Source: Lumnitzera littorea
Taxonomy: Eukaryota; Streptophyta; Magnoliopsida; Myrtales; Combretaceae
Direction: 5' to 3'
Assembly: GCA_024138015.1 (NCBI GenBank)
Contig: JAMXBB010000011.1
Coordinates: forward strand, 38,197,893 to 38,261,892
DNA length: 64,000 nt
In this document: piece after piece, positions 46,926 to 59,148 of the stretch
Numbering within the stretch: position 1 is the first letter of the stretch
How the letters are laid out: every line of letters starts with the position of its first letter
Translations under genes and position numbers: made by a program
The notes under the pieces: model-generated
What the model was told of the DNA's origin: nothing
The model's input: only the letters and a program-made list of their open reading frames with translations
The model's database searches: none

Positions 46926-48530
46926 CAATAATTGAAGGAAGGAGAACGGGCAATGGATCAAGAATTTTAGAAGGGTATTAGTATGACAAAGAGAAGGATC
47001 TATGAGAAAGGAGAGTCAAGCTTAAGCCAAGAGTTGAAGGATTTAAGCCTTAAAGGAAGTATGATGACCTACTATGAATTAGCACCAAAAAGCCAAGCTA
47101 AAGGCTTAAAAACAAGTGCTTAGTAGGAGGCAACTTGACCTACCATCTTTTCTTATTTCTATTTAGTTTATGGTAAAGTCTTTTCAATTTTTGGAGTCTT
47201 TTAGTAATGTCTCTTTTATGTTATGCAAGCTTATGTAAGTAAATAAAGGAAATTAAGAATTCAAAAGGGAATTGAGAATTCGGATCACAACAAGAAACTA
47301 TAAGAGTTCTATTCTAACTTTCTCTTTTACTTCCCATTGTATATGTATTAAATTGTGAGATATATGCATCTAAATTAAAGTTGAGGGTAGGGAAGTTAGA
47401 CATAAACATAAAAGCTATGTGATTGTGAATAAGCCTTAACGATTTGAATGGATGAATGATGAGTTATTCCTTCTATATACTTATAAGATAGTTTCTTTTT
47501 GAAAAGTTGGAACTATTTTCCTTTATGCTTTGTGCCTCAAATTTTTAGCATGTTATCATCAATTAAGTTTGCATGAAAGAACATAAAAGGAAGTGATTAG
47601 GGTCTTATTTTGAAACAAGTCTCTTATGAATAAGTCATGAACATTTCTCAACTTTATAATCAATCCATGATATTTTTGCTTTGTCTAGTTAAGCCCAAAT
47701 TAGGCGTAGTTTAGAGGTTTAGAGTTAGGGAAATGTATTGATTAGGTGTTAGATTTTAGTGTTTTTGGAAGCTAATTTATATATATACACCATTCTTTTG
47801 AGCAATCTAGTGGTCTATTAACATTATATGAATCAAAGTAGGTATTAGATTTTACCTGAATGTTCTTAGATTTATGCATGAAAAATGCACAAAAGGAAAG
47901 AAAGAAAAGTTAAAAAGAAAAATAATGGGGATCAAGAAAGGTTATTACATATTAAAAGTATGATCCCATTAGAAAACAAAATCTTATTAGGAAAAAGAAA
48001 GAAAGACAATGAAGGAAATAGAAAAAGAAACAAAAAAATGTTGAAAAATCCAAAAAGAGAATAACTAGTAAGGTATGAAAATTATTCGAAAAGTCGAGGA
48101 TGTGAAGTAAGGTACGATTTAGTGGTCACTCTTTGTTTGCATGGCATTAGCATACTTAAGTGAATGATAAGGAAGAAGTATATATGTAGGCCAACCAACT
48201 AAACACCAAAACCTCTCACTTAGTTTGAAATGTTAGACATGACTTCAAATTTAATAAGCCTAACATAAATGAGAAGTTAGCTCTTCTAGGCATTGATTCC
48301 TGGATTAATTATATAGTCTTTGATTTGTGAGCATCTGATTTAGCAAAAGTAAAACAATTTCAACAACACTTCTAAGGATCTTACATCATATTGAGTATAT
48401 GCAAACTTTGTGCTTTCATTGGCATAGCATACTTGATCATATGTCAGCATTAAGGAAGTTCATGCTTGTCTTATTATTTTTTGAAAAATTTGATATTTCC
48501 TTGCTTGCTTGAGGATAAGTAAGGTTTTAA
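46926..48530 (+). other. 3' untranslated part of the Athila-type element; no RT or integrase
   Basis: A short continuation (SLSQELKDLSLKGSMMTYYE) ends near 47130. After it comes U/A-rich non-coding DNA with 'tttagtttatggtaaagtc' near 47164, typical of the 3' region of such elements. I searched all frames by eye for reverse transcriptase, RNase H and integrase boxes and found none. An A-rich tract lies at 47880-48060. Confidence 0.6.
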
Positions 48531-48542
48531 AGTTGGGGATGG
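48531..48542 (+). promoter_or_regulatory. Polypurine tract of the Athila-type element
   Basis: agttggggatgg immediately precedes the 3' LTR (TGATTATTGCTC), the place where plus-strand priming starts. Confidence 0.65.
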
Positions 48543-49010
48543 TGATTATTGCTCAAAATATACAATTTTTCCTAATTTTAAACCTTATTTATTTATAAAA
48601 TTAGCAAAAACTTGTTTATTTTACATGAAATTAGAGTTTATGCACAAAACGGACCAACTTGTGTAAAATTATTAAAAATGCATAAAAATGGATCAATTTT
48701 AGAAGATATTTGATTGACTTTATATCCTATGTGCAAGTGTGACACTGTTACCATAATCTTGGTAGCCTCCTACCGTTCGATCAAGGAGGCTTAGCTCAAG
48801 GGAGCTAGTGAATTTAGCTTACTGATAAGCTACTGATTGGTAACCTTGCTACTAACCAATTACTATGTACTGAAGTAACAATAGTGAAGTGACTTCTTAG
48901 ATGATCAATTACTAGAGAGGTTGGCATGGTGAACAAAATGTGCAGGAGTAGATTAATGCGTGCTAATTGATTGGTAGAAGAAATTAAGGTTAAGGTTTTT
49001 CAACTAAACC

Positions 49011-49015
49011 TTAAC
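49011..49015. repeat. Left target site duplication of G2 (ttaac)
   Basis: Pairs with ctaac at 55559-55563, one transition. Confidence 0.6.
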
Positions 49016-49877
49016 TAATGGGAATCAACTCCTTAAACCGATTACACTAACTAAGCTAAAGGACTCTAGGGGCTCACCCAAAGAATATTGTCTCGAAGCC
49101 CCATCTAAGATGGGAATTCTTACCCTAACCTCTATGTTTCCCATTACTACTAACCTGACTACTAAGCTATTACATATGCTAAACCTGTCAAATAGTTGTG
49201 CCATGATGCAACATCTAAACAAACAACCTCCAATAACTATTCGGCAAAGCTTTCAAGTGTCTAACCCTAACCCAAGTTGAGTACTCTTTAGCAAATGACT
49301 AACTAAGCTTTGACTTAATCCAGATCAAGTTGGCCCTTGACTATAAACTCCCTCTTTTCTTCATTTCATCTAATTCGTACTATAATTCAAAAAGACCAAC
49401 CATTATGCGATATGTGTCTTTTGACAAAACAATCCGGAATGATTCTTTACTTTTTTATATAGGATATTCTTTATCTCTTTTACCTTTTTTAGTATGTTTT
49501 ATATATCCTATTTATAAAATAACCTTTTATCCTTTTATACATGTAAAATAATCCTGGTAGGATAAATATATAAATCCCCACTTAATGTACTCAAATAATA
49601 ACTTCATTATTAAAATTTATATAAGTTTCCTTTTGAGTAATCCTAATGTTCTCATTACCATTCAACTCTTATCTATTTCCTTTATTAAGGAGTAGTGGCG
49701 AATAACTCTTCAGTTTGGACCAGTGAGTCATATCTAGCAAATTGCAGGCTGAGTAGGATCAATTGGTACGTCATATCTAGTTAGTACCTGCCTAGACTTT
49801 GCTAGCTTTTCTTTATTTCCTTTTGTTCTCTCTTCTTTGTAGTGTTTCTCCATGTGTCAAACCCTAGAAATGCATCA
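49016..49877 (+). repeat. 5' LTR of G2
   Basis: Ends AATGCATCA. It shares 'gctaaaggactct' and 'agatgggaattc' blocks with 54708-55558. TATA box (TATATAAA) at 49567-49574. The canonical TGAT start reads TAAT. Confidence 0.85.
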
Positions 49878-49884
49878 ACTTCGC

Positions 49885-49896
49885 TAGTATCAAAGC
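49885..49896 (+). promoter_or_regulatory. Primer-binding site of G2 (decayed initiator-Met type)
   Basis: TAGTATCAAAGC differs from TGGTATCAGAGC by two G-to-A changes. Confidence 0.7.
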
Positions 49897-50161
49897 ACGA
49901 TTTCAAGAAAGAGTATGTAAAGTTGCAATGAAGTTTTGGTTCCCTTATTGTTAGTAGCTACTACAGTGTGTTCGTATTGTAGTAAGCATAGTTCTTTGCT
50001 ACTCTTTTTTTCACTACTAAAACAAAGCAAGTTCATTTCTATCCTGTTTAAGTGATTATTGAGTGTTAAAGTTGTTAGTGTATTAGTCAAAGTTTTGGGT
50101 AGTAAGATAGCATTATTTTCTTGTATATTGTATTGTTAATCCATTCAAAAAGTATTATACC

Positions 50162-51540
50162 ATGCTGGAACCAAGTGTTCAAGGTGTTATTGAAAACCAG
50201 AGTAATGGTGCTTAACCTGGTCATAGTCAAAACAATAGTAACACTCTTGGGTCGGTTGATGATAAACTTAACAAACTTACTAAACTTGTTGAGAGTCTAG
50301 TCACTACAATGCAAGTTAATAGGTAACAACCTCAGGGAATTTCGCAGCGCAACCTACTCGAAAATGTTCTAGAGAGAGGCTATAGCCAAGGTAACCAAGC
50401 TAATCACTTAGTTGGACCCTAACAAGTTGGAGAAGTTGCAAACTGAGCTGTTAGACAAAGGCTAGAGTTGGAGGAGATAGAAGAGGTTGATGAAGAAGTA
50501 GATGTGGAGATTAACATAGGGGAAGAAGTTGAGGTTAAGTACTATCAAGTACAAGAGCGATGACACTAAACACCTTAAGGACTTGACAATGTTAATGTCC
50601 AAATTCTACCTTTTAGTTAAAGTAGAGATGCAAATGAATACTTAAAGTAAGAAGAGAAGGTTGAGAAGGTATTTAGTTGTTATGGATATGCGAATCTATC
50701 AAGGTCTAACTTGCTGCATTGGAGTTTACTAGGTATGCTACTATGTAGTGGAAAAATCTAAATGCAGCCAAAGCAAGGGATGGAAGATGAAGTGTGAGAA
50801 CCTGGGATGAGATGAAGAGGTTATTGAGGGGTAGATTTATGCCTGAGACCTACTTGTAGGATACATTTGTAAAGTTATAGGAACTTCGCCAAGGAGGTCA
50901 ATCTATTGATGATTATGTAAGAGAATTCTAGATGCCTATAATCCAAGATGACGTAGAAGAACAAGAGGCTCACATAGTAACTAGGTTCATTTCTAGGCTA
51001 AAATATAAGATTTGTAACATTATGGAAGTGTAGAGGCTTTATACATTGGAAGAGGTAATTAACATAGTGTAAAGGGTCAAAAAATAGAGAAAAGGTACTT
51101 TGAGCCAACCTAGACCAACATTCTCCTGAGCCCATGTTCTATGCTGACCTGTTCAAGTTGAGCTGAGGTAGCCATATCGAGCTGAGGAGAGGAATGACTG
51201 ACCTAACAATAGCTGAGCAAGTTAGTCGAGCTAAACTAAGGCCAGATTGACCTCAAGGACATATAAAAGAGGACAGACCTTTGAACAGAAGACCAGCGAA
51301 GTGAAGTGCTTTAAATGCTTAGGCTTTAAACACATGGTTGTTAAGTATTCGAATCGATGTATCATGGTGTTCCAAAGAGATGTAGTGCATAGCATCAATA
51401 AGAAGGAGAAGGATGTTGGAAAAGCCAAAGTCGAAAAAGAGGAGACCTATATCTATGCCGACCAGGGAGAAGTAACGATCCTAATATTAGGACAAGTACT
51501 GAGTTCCTTATCGAACTTTGAGGAAAACTAGAGGGAAAAT
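50162..51540 (+). pseudogene. Gag of G2
   Basis: The ATG at 50162 starts MLEPSVQGVIENQSNG, then a TAA. LGSVDDKLNKLTKLVESLVT and RQRLELEEIEEVDEEVDVEI follow. Capsid blocks lie in mixed frames up to 51060. The open piece 51247-51531 holds the zinc knuckle CFKCLGFKHMVVKY, where the final Cys is Tyr. Start and layout parallel the gag of G1 and of the fragment at 18.5-19.3 kb. Confidence 0.72.
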
Positions 51541-51982
51541 TTACTTCATATTAAGTATACCATCAAAAGACAATTATGCACCATCATAGTGGATGGAGGA
51601 AGTTGTACTAACATAGTTTTACAATCCTTCGTCAAAGGTTAGGTTTACCAACCTTTAAGCATCCCTGAATTTACGAGCTACATTAGTTTCATGATAAGGG
51701 TACTTTACATGTAACTGAACAGGTAACTATGCCTTTTAATGTTGTCTCCATGGAGGATGTACATCTATTGCTTAGACAACCTTAGTTATTCGACCAACGT
51801 ATTACTTATGTAGGTACAACAATACCTATGTCTTTGTTAAAGATGGAAGGAAGATTATGCTGTAACCTATGGCCCCAATCTAAGTAAATGAGACACATAA
51901 TCAGCTCACCCAAGCAAGTAAGAAGAAGGCCTTAGTGATAAACTGAAGAGAACTCTAAGCTAATAAAAAGGCCGATGAGCAT
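51541..51982 (+). pseudogene. Protease of G2
   Basis: The frame reads CTIIVDGGSCTNIV. The catalytic Asp (51592-51594) is kept, the Ser of Asp-Ser-Gly is Gly. Later blocks (QPLSIPEFTSY) are interrupted by stops and frame changes. Confidence 0.65.
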
Positions 51983-53400
51983 ATGTTTCTGTTGATTAGA
52001 AGATTATTGGAGATGAGAGATCTAAAAGATGTTCCAAATGAAATCCGAAGGTTAATTGATGAGTTTTCTAACTTGTTTCCTAAGGTACTGCCTAAAGGAC
52101 TTCCTCTAATTCGAAGCATAGAGTACTATATTGATCTACAACTAGGTACCGCCCTGTTGAATCGACCAACATATAGAATGAACCCTAAGCAGGCTACTAA
52201 GTTAAAAAGACATGTGAATGAGCTCATAAAGCGAGGATACGTGAGAGAGAACATGAGCCCTTGTGTTGTACTAGCTTTGCTTGTCCCGAATAAGGATGGT
52301 TCATGGCGTATGTGTATCAACAGTTAAGTAATCAATCATATCATTGCTAGGTATAGATACCCAATACTGAGACTCAATGACATATTAGATGAGCTTTATG
52401 GTGCCAAGATATTTTCGAAGATAGATCTATAAAGTGGCTACCACCAAATTTACATGAGACCAAGTGATAAGTGGAAGATCTCCTTCAAGACTAAGCATGG
52501 TCTCTACAAATGGTTAGTTATACTGTCTGGACTTACTAGTGCGCTAAGTACATTCATGCAATTAATGAACCATTTGATGCGCCCTTTGATTGGAAGATGT
52601 GTAGTCGTGTATTTTGATGACATATTAGTATACAATGTTGACCTAAACAACCATATTCAACATCTTCAAGCAGTTTTTGATATTCTATGAGTCGAGAAGT
52701 TATATGGGAATTTGAAGAAGTGTACATTTTGCCAAGACAAAGTGATTTTTCTTAGGTTTGTAGTGTTAAGGGAAGAAGTCTGAGCAGATGAGGAAAAGAT
52801 TCGAGTTGTTCTAGAGTGGCTAACACCAAAGAATGTTACTGAAGTTGGAAGTTTTCATAGCCTAGCTACCTTTTATAGGCGATTCATTAAAAACTTCAAT
52901 ACCATAGTCACCACCTTAACCAAGCTGACGAAAAAGAGTGATGGGTTCAGATGGAGTAGTCAAGCTAAACAAAGCTTTAGGGAGATCAAGGAGAAGCTCT
53001 CTATTCCTGTCCTATCATTACTAGATTTTGATAAACCTTTTGAATTGGAATGTGATGTGCTAGCATTGGAATTAGTGCCATCCTAATGCAAGAGTAATGA
53101 CTTGTTGCTTACCATAATGAGAAGCGTAGTAGTACTACCTTGAATTATTCTGTATACAACAAAGAGTTATACTCTCTTTTTCGAGCTCTTACTATCTGGT
53201 AACACTACTTATTGCCACAAGAGTATTATTTACACTGACTAGGAGTCATTAAAGTATCTTGGGAGTTAAAACAAGCTTTTAAAGAGGTAAGCTAAGTGGC
53301 TAGAGTTCATGGAAGGTTTCTCCTACGTGATTTGATACAAGAAAGAAAGCACTAACGTAGTCGTCAATGCTCTGTCAGGTCGGCAAAAACTTACTGACCA
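51983..53400 (+). pseudogene. Reverse transcriptase-RNase H of G2
   Basis: The open piece 51983-52327 contains DEFSNLFPKVLPKGLPLIRS, KLKRHVNELIKRGYVRE and VLALLVPNKDGSWRMCI. A TAA follows at INS. 52454-52690 holds TFMQLMNHLMRPLIGRC and the active-site box YFDDILVYN with both Asp (52616-52621). RNase H blocks (FELECDVLALELV near 53040, a TNVVVNALSG-like end near 53360) are frame-broken. It is the best-kept polymerase domain in the window, but stops in each block rule out function. Confidence 0.83.
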
Positions 53401-54720
53401 CTTTATAAACAAAGTTACTAGATTTTTACTTATCATTAACCAGTATGCTCATTACCCTCATTTCAGTCTCATTCTTCAGTAGTATCGAGAAGGAGTTATT
53501 GTTGGAGGATATTATCTCAAGGATAGCTATCTATTTAGGGATTGAAGGCTGTATATACTAAATTGTTCCACGCATAAGTTGTTGGTAAGGAAGACTCATA
53601 ATGGTAGGTTATCTAGTCCAAAACAGCTAATCTATTAAAGGAAAACTTTTATTAGCCTGGTTTAGTTGAGGACCATAAGGTAGTTGGAAGTTACGAGCTA
53701 TGTAAGAGAGCTAAGGGAAAGAGAGAACCCCATGGAGAGTCTATGCTCCTACTAACACCCACCCTACCTTAAGCCAATCTCAATATAGACTTTGTCTTAG
53801 GGTTTCCCTGGACATCTAGGGGAAAAGATTCTATCTTTGTTATAATAGACTGCTTTAGCAAAATGACACACTTCATTTTGTGCTATCAAACTAATGATAC
53901 TTTATTTATTACCGATTTGTTTTTATAGAAAGTTATCCGACAACATGAAGTGTCGAAGACTATTATTTCAAATCGGGATACAAAATTTTTAAGCTGGTTT
54001 TGGAGGACTCTTTAAAGAAGACTTATAACTAAACTTATGTTTAGCTCCAGTAGCCACCCTTAAATTGATGGCTAGACTAAAGTGGTAAACAGAACACTAG
54101 GCAATTTACTCATTGCTATTGCAGTAAAGAACTTGAAAGATTGGGATCTTTGTCTACCAATTGTGGAGTTCACTTATAACTGAACTATCCACAATATCAC
54201 TAGAAAAGCCCCATTTGAGGTTGTTTATGGCCTCAAACCCACTATCCGCTTAGATCTGATCAGTACCCCTACAACTGTTAAAGAAAGTCAATTCATAGTC
54301 AACTTATCCTAAGAACTGCATGAGCTACACCAGACTATGACAAGAAAGATCGCTAAGTCCAATCAAAGACTACAAGAGATTAGTAATCGAGGCTACTAAA
54401 CTATTTCTTTCAAGCCAAGATACTTAGTATGGATTCATCTCAGTCGAGAACAATTTTTGCACTTGAGACAGAATAAGTCGTCTCCATGAGCTGATGGTCT
54501 ATTCAAGATTCTAAAGAAAATCAACTACAATGCCTACCAAATCAAGTTGGCTGATGATTATGGAATTTCCTCTACTTTCAATGTATCTAACTTGATTCCC
54601 CACTAACTAAAAGAGGAAGAAGAAGAAGACCCCATAAGTAGCCTAGAAGAATAAGAACTAGAAACCACTTTAGATTTGAGGACAAATCTTTCCAACTCCC
54701 AAGCAGATAATAAGAGTTAA
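53400..54720 (+). pseudogene. Integrase of G2, stop codon inside the 3' LTR
   Basis: The core reads IDFVLGFPWTSRGKDSIFVI near 53780, then IISNRDTKF, where the second catalytic Asp is Asn (53971-53973). The position 35 residues on, normally Glu, is Lys (AAG, 54079-54081), as in G1. The C-terminal part reads LADDYGISSTFNVSNLIPH. The frame passes RTNLSNSQADNKS and stops at TAA 54718-54720, 11 bases inside the 3' LTR. No chromodomain is visible. Confidence 0.8.
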
Positions 54721-55558
54721 TCCCTTAGAACAATCATACATAACCAAGCTAAAGGACTCTAAAGACTCACCTAGAGAATACTATCTTGAAGCCTTATCCA
54801 AGATGGGAATTCCTATTGCCGACCTGACTACTAAGCTATCATGTGCACCAAACCTGTCGAATAGTTATGCTATGATACAATAACGGAGTAGACAATCTCT
54901 AAAGACTATTTGAGCCAAGCTCCTAAGCCATCTACCAACATTCGAACCTATCCCAAGTCGAGTACTCTTTAGCAAATATCTAACCGAGCTCTTACCCAAT
55001 CCAGATTTAGTCGGCCCCTAACTACAAACTCCCTCTTTTCTTCATTGCATCCAATTTGTACTGCAATTCAAAATGACTAGCCATCATGTAACATGTGTCC
55101 TCTAGCATAACAATCTAGAAGGATTCTTTATTTTTCCATATATGATATTTTTTGTCTCCTTTACCGTTTTTAGTATGTTTTATATATCACATTTATAGAA
55201 TACCCTTTTATCTTTTCATACATATAAAGTAACCTTATTGGGATGAGTATATAAACCCCCATTTAATTTACATAAACAATAACTTCATTATTGGAATTTA
55301 TACAAGTTTCCTTTTGAGCAACCCTAGTATTTTCATTATTCTTTAACTCTTATTTATTCCCTTTAGTAAGAAGTAACGGTGAGTAACCTTTCAATTCGAA
55401 TTGGTGAGTCATATCCAACGAACTGGAAGTCGTGTAGGATCAATTGGTGCATCATATTTGATTAATAGTTGCCCAGACTTTACTGACTTTTCTTTATTTC
55501 CTTTTGTTCTCTCTTTGTTGTAGTGTTTCTCTGTATGTTCAACCTTGGAGACGCATCA
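54708..55558 (+). repeat. 3' LTR of G2
   Basis: Starts TAATAAGAGTTAATCCC and ends GACGCATCA. TATA box at 55249-55256. Its first 13 bases also close the pol frame. Confidence 0.85.
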
Positions 55559-55563
55559 CTAAC
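55559..55563. repeat. Right target site duplication of G2 (ctaac)
   Basis: Pairs with ttaac at 49011-49015. Confidence 0.6.
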
Positions 55564-56874
55564 TTCATTAAATGTCACTTTTCATAAAACATGAAGGTAA
55601 GCTGGAGTTGACTCATGTCTACCAATCAATTGGTAGACCTTTACATTAACTGATCGATAGCCTAAAAATATAAATAGTTGCATTTGTAGCTAGAAATGTG
55701 AGCTGCAATTAGGATTTTAGCACTGTTAGGTTTAATTTTACAAGCTCATTGTCTTTTTTCATGTTTAAGTGACTTGTTTGTAATATTTGGTGAATGTTTT
55801 TGTGACTTTAGGGCACATTTAAGTTTGTTTACGGAGTATTCACTATATTCTCTTCATTTAATCTCTTGTTCACTTGTTCTCATCTTGTTTACTTTGTTCA
55901 TTAATGGAGTTTGCTGCTATATTCTTATCATTTACTAATGTTATTGTTGATATAATGAGTAGCTAAGTAGTTTTTAGTGGGTTTGTGATAATGTAGATAT
56001 TGTAGATGGTGTAACTTCATAGTTATGATATGAGTATGTATATTTAATTAGGATTTTGATTATTGGTATTTTATTTGAACTCTTTTGAGATGCTTTTAAT
56101 GAAATTTTCATTGGGTTTCCTTGTGATTATAAGACCAAGAGGAGATTAGTCATAGAGAGTGCCCCTTGAGAATTATTTGTTTTATATAATTATAAGACTG
56201 AGAGGAGATTAGTTATGTAATTCTTTAATTGAGTCATTGAGTTAGTGAAATATCAACAATGGGTTGTTATACTTATAAGACCAAGAGGAGATTAGGTGTT
56301 CCCCCATTGAATTTACACTACTTTATATGGTTTTAATGGACTTAGATAGGTTATGGGACTAAGAGGAGATTAGCTCCTTAATATCTAGGATTAGTATACT
56401 TAATTTGTGATAGGATTTGAGTACTTAGTTGATCGTATGAAATTTTCCGCTATGTAATATAGTGAGATGTCTTAACTGAGATCTAGCTCAAGTGAAATCC
56501 AATAAAACCTAATTAAAACCCATTCCCGATATCTTACTGGCATACCCTTACCTTTACTTCAGAAACATGTCACAAGCCTATGTCTTTACTATTCGTGTTA
56601 ATTGTTGCTTTTTGTTCATATTTTAATTTTAATTTCAATTTCAATTCAAAACTCTCTTTTTGATTTGCTTAAATTAAAGTAGCAAGTCAAGATATGGTAT
56701 TTAAACGAATCCTTTTCCTTATGGAAATTGACCTGATGAATACTTATTGGTATTATTACTGTAGACAATCTAGCAAACTGGTCTATTAAGAGATTGATAC
56801 TGTTTTGAAAATTCTTATTTGTAATGTGTTTTTAAAAATATCATTTTTATCAATGTTTTGGATCATCCTCGTGA

Positions 56875-56879
56875 ACACA
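56875..56879. repeat. Right target site duplication of the Athila-type element (acaca)
   Basis: Pairs with acact at 34930-34934. Confidence 0.45.
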
Positions 56880-58900
56880 TTAGCTTAAGTGTTATCAGAC
56901 TAACCTCTTTCCCATTAGATATGAGCTTATTGGCCATTGAGTACCTTATCATTCTTCCAACCCAATAAAGTACTTATGTTAGAATTTTTATGTCTAAGTT
57001 GAAAAGATATTAGATGGAGATGGACAATAAGGAGTTTGTAGGAAAAAATATTTCCATTCCACATAAGGGAATTACACAATAGAAGAAAGTGTCCACAAAA
57101 AAATATACGCAACATGATATGTGAAACTACATTAAATGTACATGATGTGCTTATTGATTTAGAATTTTGTGTAAACTGTTTTGTTATATTTTACCTATTA
57201 GATGGACATGAGACTCACCAAGCTAACTCAATAGTATGGCGGTTATATATGTTGAGCCATAAGTGTGAATTATCCTCCTCTTAATGAACATGATAAAGTA
57301 GTCGAAGAGAAAATGTCAATCTTTCCTCCATTAGCATTGTATTTTCTTATGAGGACTAGTGAGAGGAGAGAAGATTATGACCTATTGCTATAGCGTATCA
57401 TGTAAATTTTCATTATTCTATTATAAATGATCATATATGTATTCATAAACCTCCTTATGTAAGTTAGAAATATATAAAGTTTTATCGTGTTTATTGGTAT
57501 GGTACTATTATATGCATCTATATACCATTGGATTTTCAGATAAGCTTGTATTTGGAGTTTGCGCTTATAGTTTGGTACTAGAGTTTGTGTTAGGGTTTGC
57601 ATTTTAGCATTTGGTGCCTATTTTTATGTGGAGTTTAAGTTTGTGTTAGATATTGAAGTTAGATGTTAACATTTGAGCTTGAATTTGGATTTTAGAATTT
57701 GTGTCTTAGCATATGCTTATTGCATAATATACCAATATGTTTATTGCATGATTTCTATGGTGTGCACTCTTAATGCTGCAAAATCTATCCATAATGAAAA
57801 TGAATATTATATGTGCACTTTTAGAATCTTATTATCTGAGTTACTTTTCTATCACTTACTTTGAAGAAGTATTTTTTTATAATGAACCTATGTACATACA
57901 AGACTCATCCATACAATGCCAAACCCTCTTGACCTAAATGTAGGGAAATATCAATATTGTTAAACTCGGATCAAAAAGTTAACCAAAGAATAAAAGTGGG
58001 TCAAGGGTTGAGATTTCAAACAAGATTGGATTGGAGTCGACTTAAGGTCAATGAAAATATCAAAACGTAGTTCATAATTATTTATAAGGTAATAAAATTA
58101 TTTATATTCTTGAAATTTGAGACTCAGAGTTTTTTTATAATTTAATTTTGGTTTTTCTTGGATCCATAGCTACTTTTTAAAGTAAATTTAGGTATTTTGA
58201 AAAAAAAAAAGAAGTAAAATAGAATAGTACATTTGACTTGGAAAATCGATTGGGTGCTATAGATTGATTTTATAATCAAATTAGGTTGAATTGGATAGCT
58301 TAACTCAATTTGACAACACTAAGATCGTGTTTGGAAAGAAAAAAGGAATGTGGAGGAAGGAAATGTGGTGAGAAAGAATCTAATTCTATTGTATGACTAG
58401 GGACGAAATTGAGAAAAAGGGAATTAGGAGAGAAATATTTTGCATTGAACTTATTTTTATTTCCTTCCAAATTGAAAAGTAATTTATTGCATTTTCAAGT
58501 TTACTCCTTTATCAATTTTTTCTTTAGTAAATATCTTTCATTTTCCTTTGTTCCATTATTTAAATACATTGGAATGAATCAAATACTTATTATACTTCTT
58601 TCCTGTCACATTGCATTCTTTCCTTCTAATTGCTTCCCTTACCATGTAAAAAGAAATAGAAAAAAGGTCGCAATAAACCCATTAGGAAATCCGTTTTCCG
58701 CTTTGGGCAATTCTCTGAAAAGAAAACGTACTCAATTAACTCGTGCTCAAGTTGGACATCCTATATAAAGAAAATGCACAAAAGAATGCATGTAGACAGA
58801 CGTTTTCTTGGTTTATGGCAGTCCCTCCTTTAATCTGTACATTTCTTTTTCTCCTCGGACTCACCATTAACCGAATATGTGGCCAGTGGCGACCAACTAC
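56880..58900. other. Gene-free flank between the repeats and the host gene
   Basis: No supported coding region. Short AT-rich open frames (57375-57602, 57673-57864, 58409-58768) show no domain, and codon use looks non-coding. A second TATA-like site, CTATATAAAG at 58761-58770, lies 260 bases upstream of the host start codon. Confidence 0.5.
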
Positions 58901-58930
58901 AGCCTTATCTCCTCTCTCTTCACACCAACG

Positions 58931-58937
58931 TATAAAA
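58931..58937 (+). promoter_or_regulatory. Probable TATA box of the alanyl-tRNA synthetase gene
   Basis: TATAAAA lies 88 bases before the ATG, which would give a 5' untranslated leader of roughly 60 bases. CT-rich DNA (tctcctctctcttcac) sits just upstream. Confidence 0.5.
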
Positions 58938-59024
58938 ACTACCTTTTGAACTTCCACTTCCACTCTAAAAAATTTAACAAAACACCAGTGCGAGTGAGAC
59001 TGACAAAAAGATCTCGAGGCAGTT

Positions 59025-59148
59025 ATGGAAGGGTTGAATCTCTCTTGTACTCCTCACACGATCCATGGCATGAGACCTCTCATTCCACTATCCACTTCCA
59101 GTTTGAACCTCAGCACCAGAACCACCTCTAATTTCCCCCCAGTAAATG
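59025..59148 (+). CDS. AlaRS exon 1: start and transit peptide
   Basis: Begins MEGLNLSCTPHTIHGMRP and ends in the Gly codon split with exon 2 (phase 1). It is Ser/Thr/Pro-rich and lacks Asp. The ATG is the first in this frame after the TATA box. Confidence 0.85.

Larger units (their letters stand above)
49016..55558 (+). mobile_element. Complete but inactive Ty3/gypsy retrotransposon ('G2')
   Basis: LTRs 49016-49877 and 54708-55558 flank gag, protease, RT-RNase H and integrase. The LTR start TAATGGGAATCAA / TAATAAGAGTTAA corresponds to the TGATGGGAGTTAA of G1, showing a common family. The primer site is a decayed initiator-Met type. The total is 6543 bp, close to G1. Many TAG/TAA stops, but longer open pieces and an intact YFDD box make it look slightly less damaged in RT than G1. 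Inserted in the 3' LTR of the Athila-type element. Confidence 0.88.
34935..56874 (+). mobile_element. Athila-type gag-protease element with three nested insertions
   Basis: LTRs begin TGAC/TGAT followed by ATTGCTCAAAATATAC (34935, 48543) and end near TTGTCA/CGTGA (40136, 56874). A decayed Athila-type primer site follows the first LTR and a PPT precedes the second. Both LTRs carry a conserved TATAAATAG. The interior codes for gag and protease only. Three younger insertions break it: family-B LTR B2 (35125-38586) in the 5' LTR, B3 (41277-45236) in gag and gypsy element G2 (49016-55558) in the 3' LTR. Without them and their duplications the element is about 11.9 kb. Lacking reverse transcriptase and integrase, it would have depended on a relative for transposition. 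Confidence 0.8.
48543..56874 (+). repeat. 3' LTR of the Athila-type element, split by G2
   Basis: 48543-49015 plus 55564-56874, about 1.78 kb, aligned with the 5' LTR. The G2 element lies between, flanked by ttaac and ctaac. TATA box at 55669-55676. The spaced 'gaccaagaggagattag' motif recurs at 56130-56370. Confidence 0.82.

Noticed and set aside
58409..58963. Small gene upstream of AlaRS
   Set aside because: Overlapping frames on both strands without domain or coding bias. The region reads as promoter-proximal non-coding DNA.
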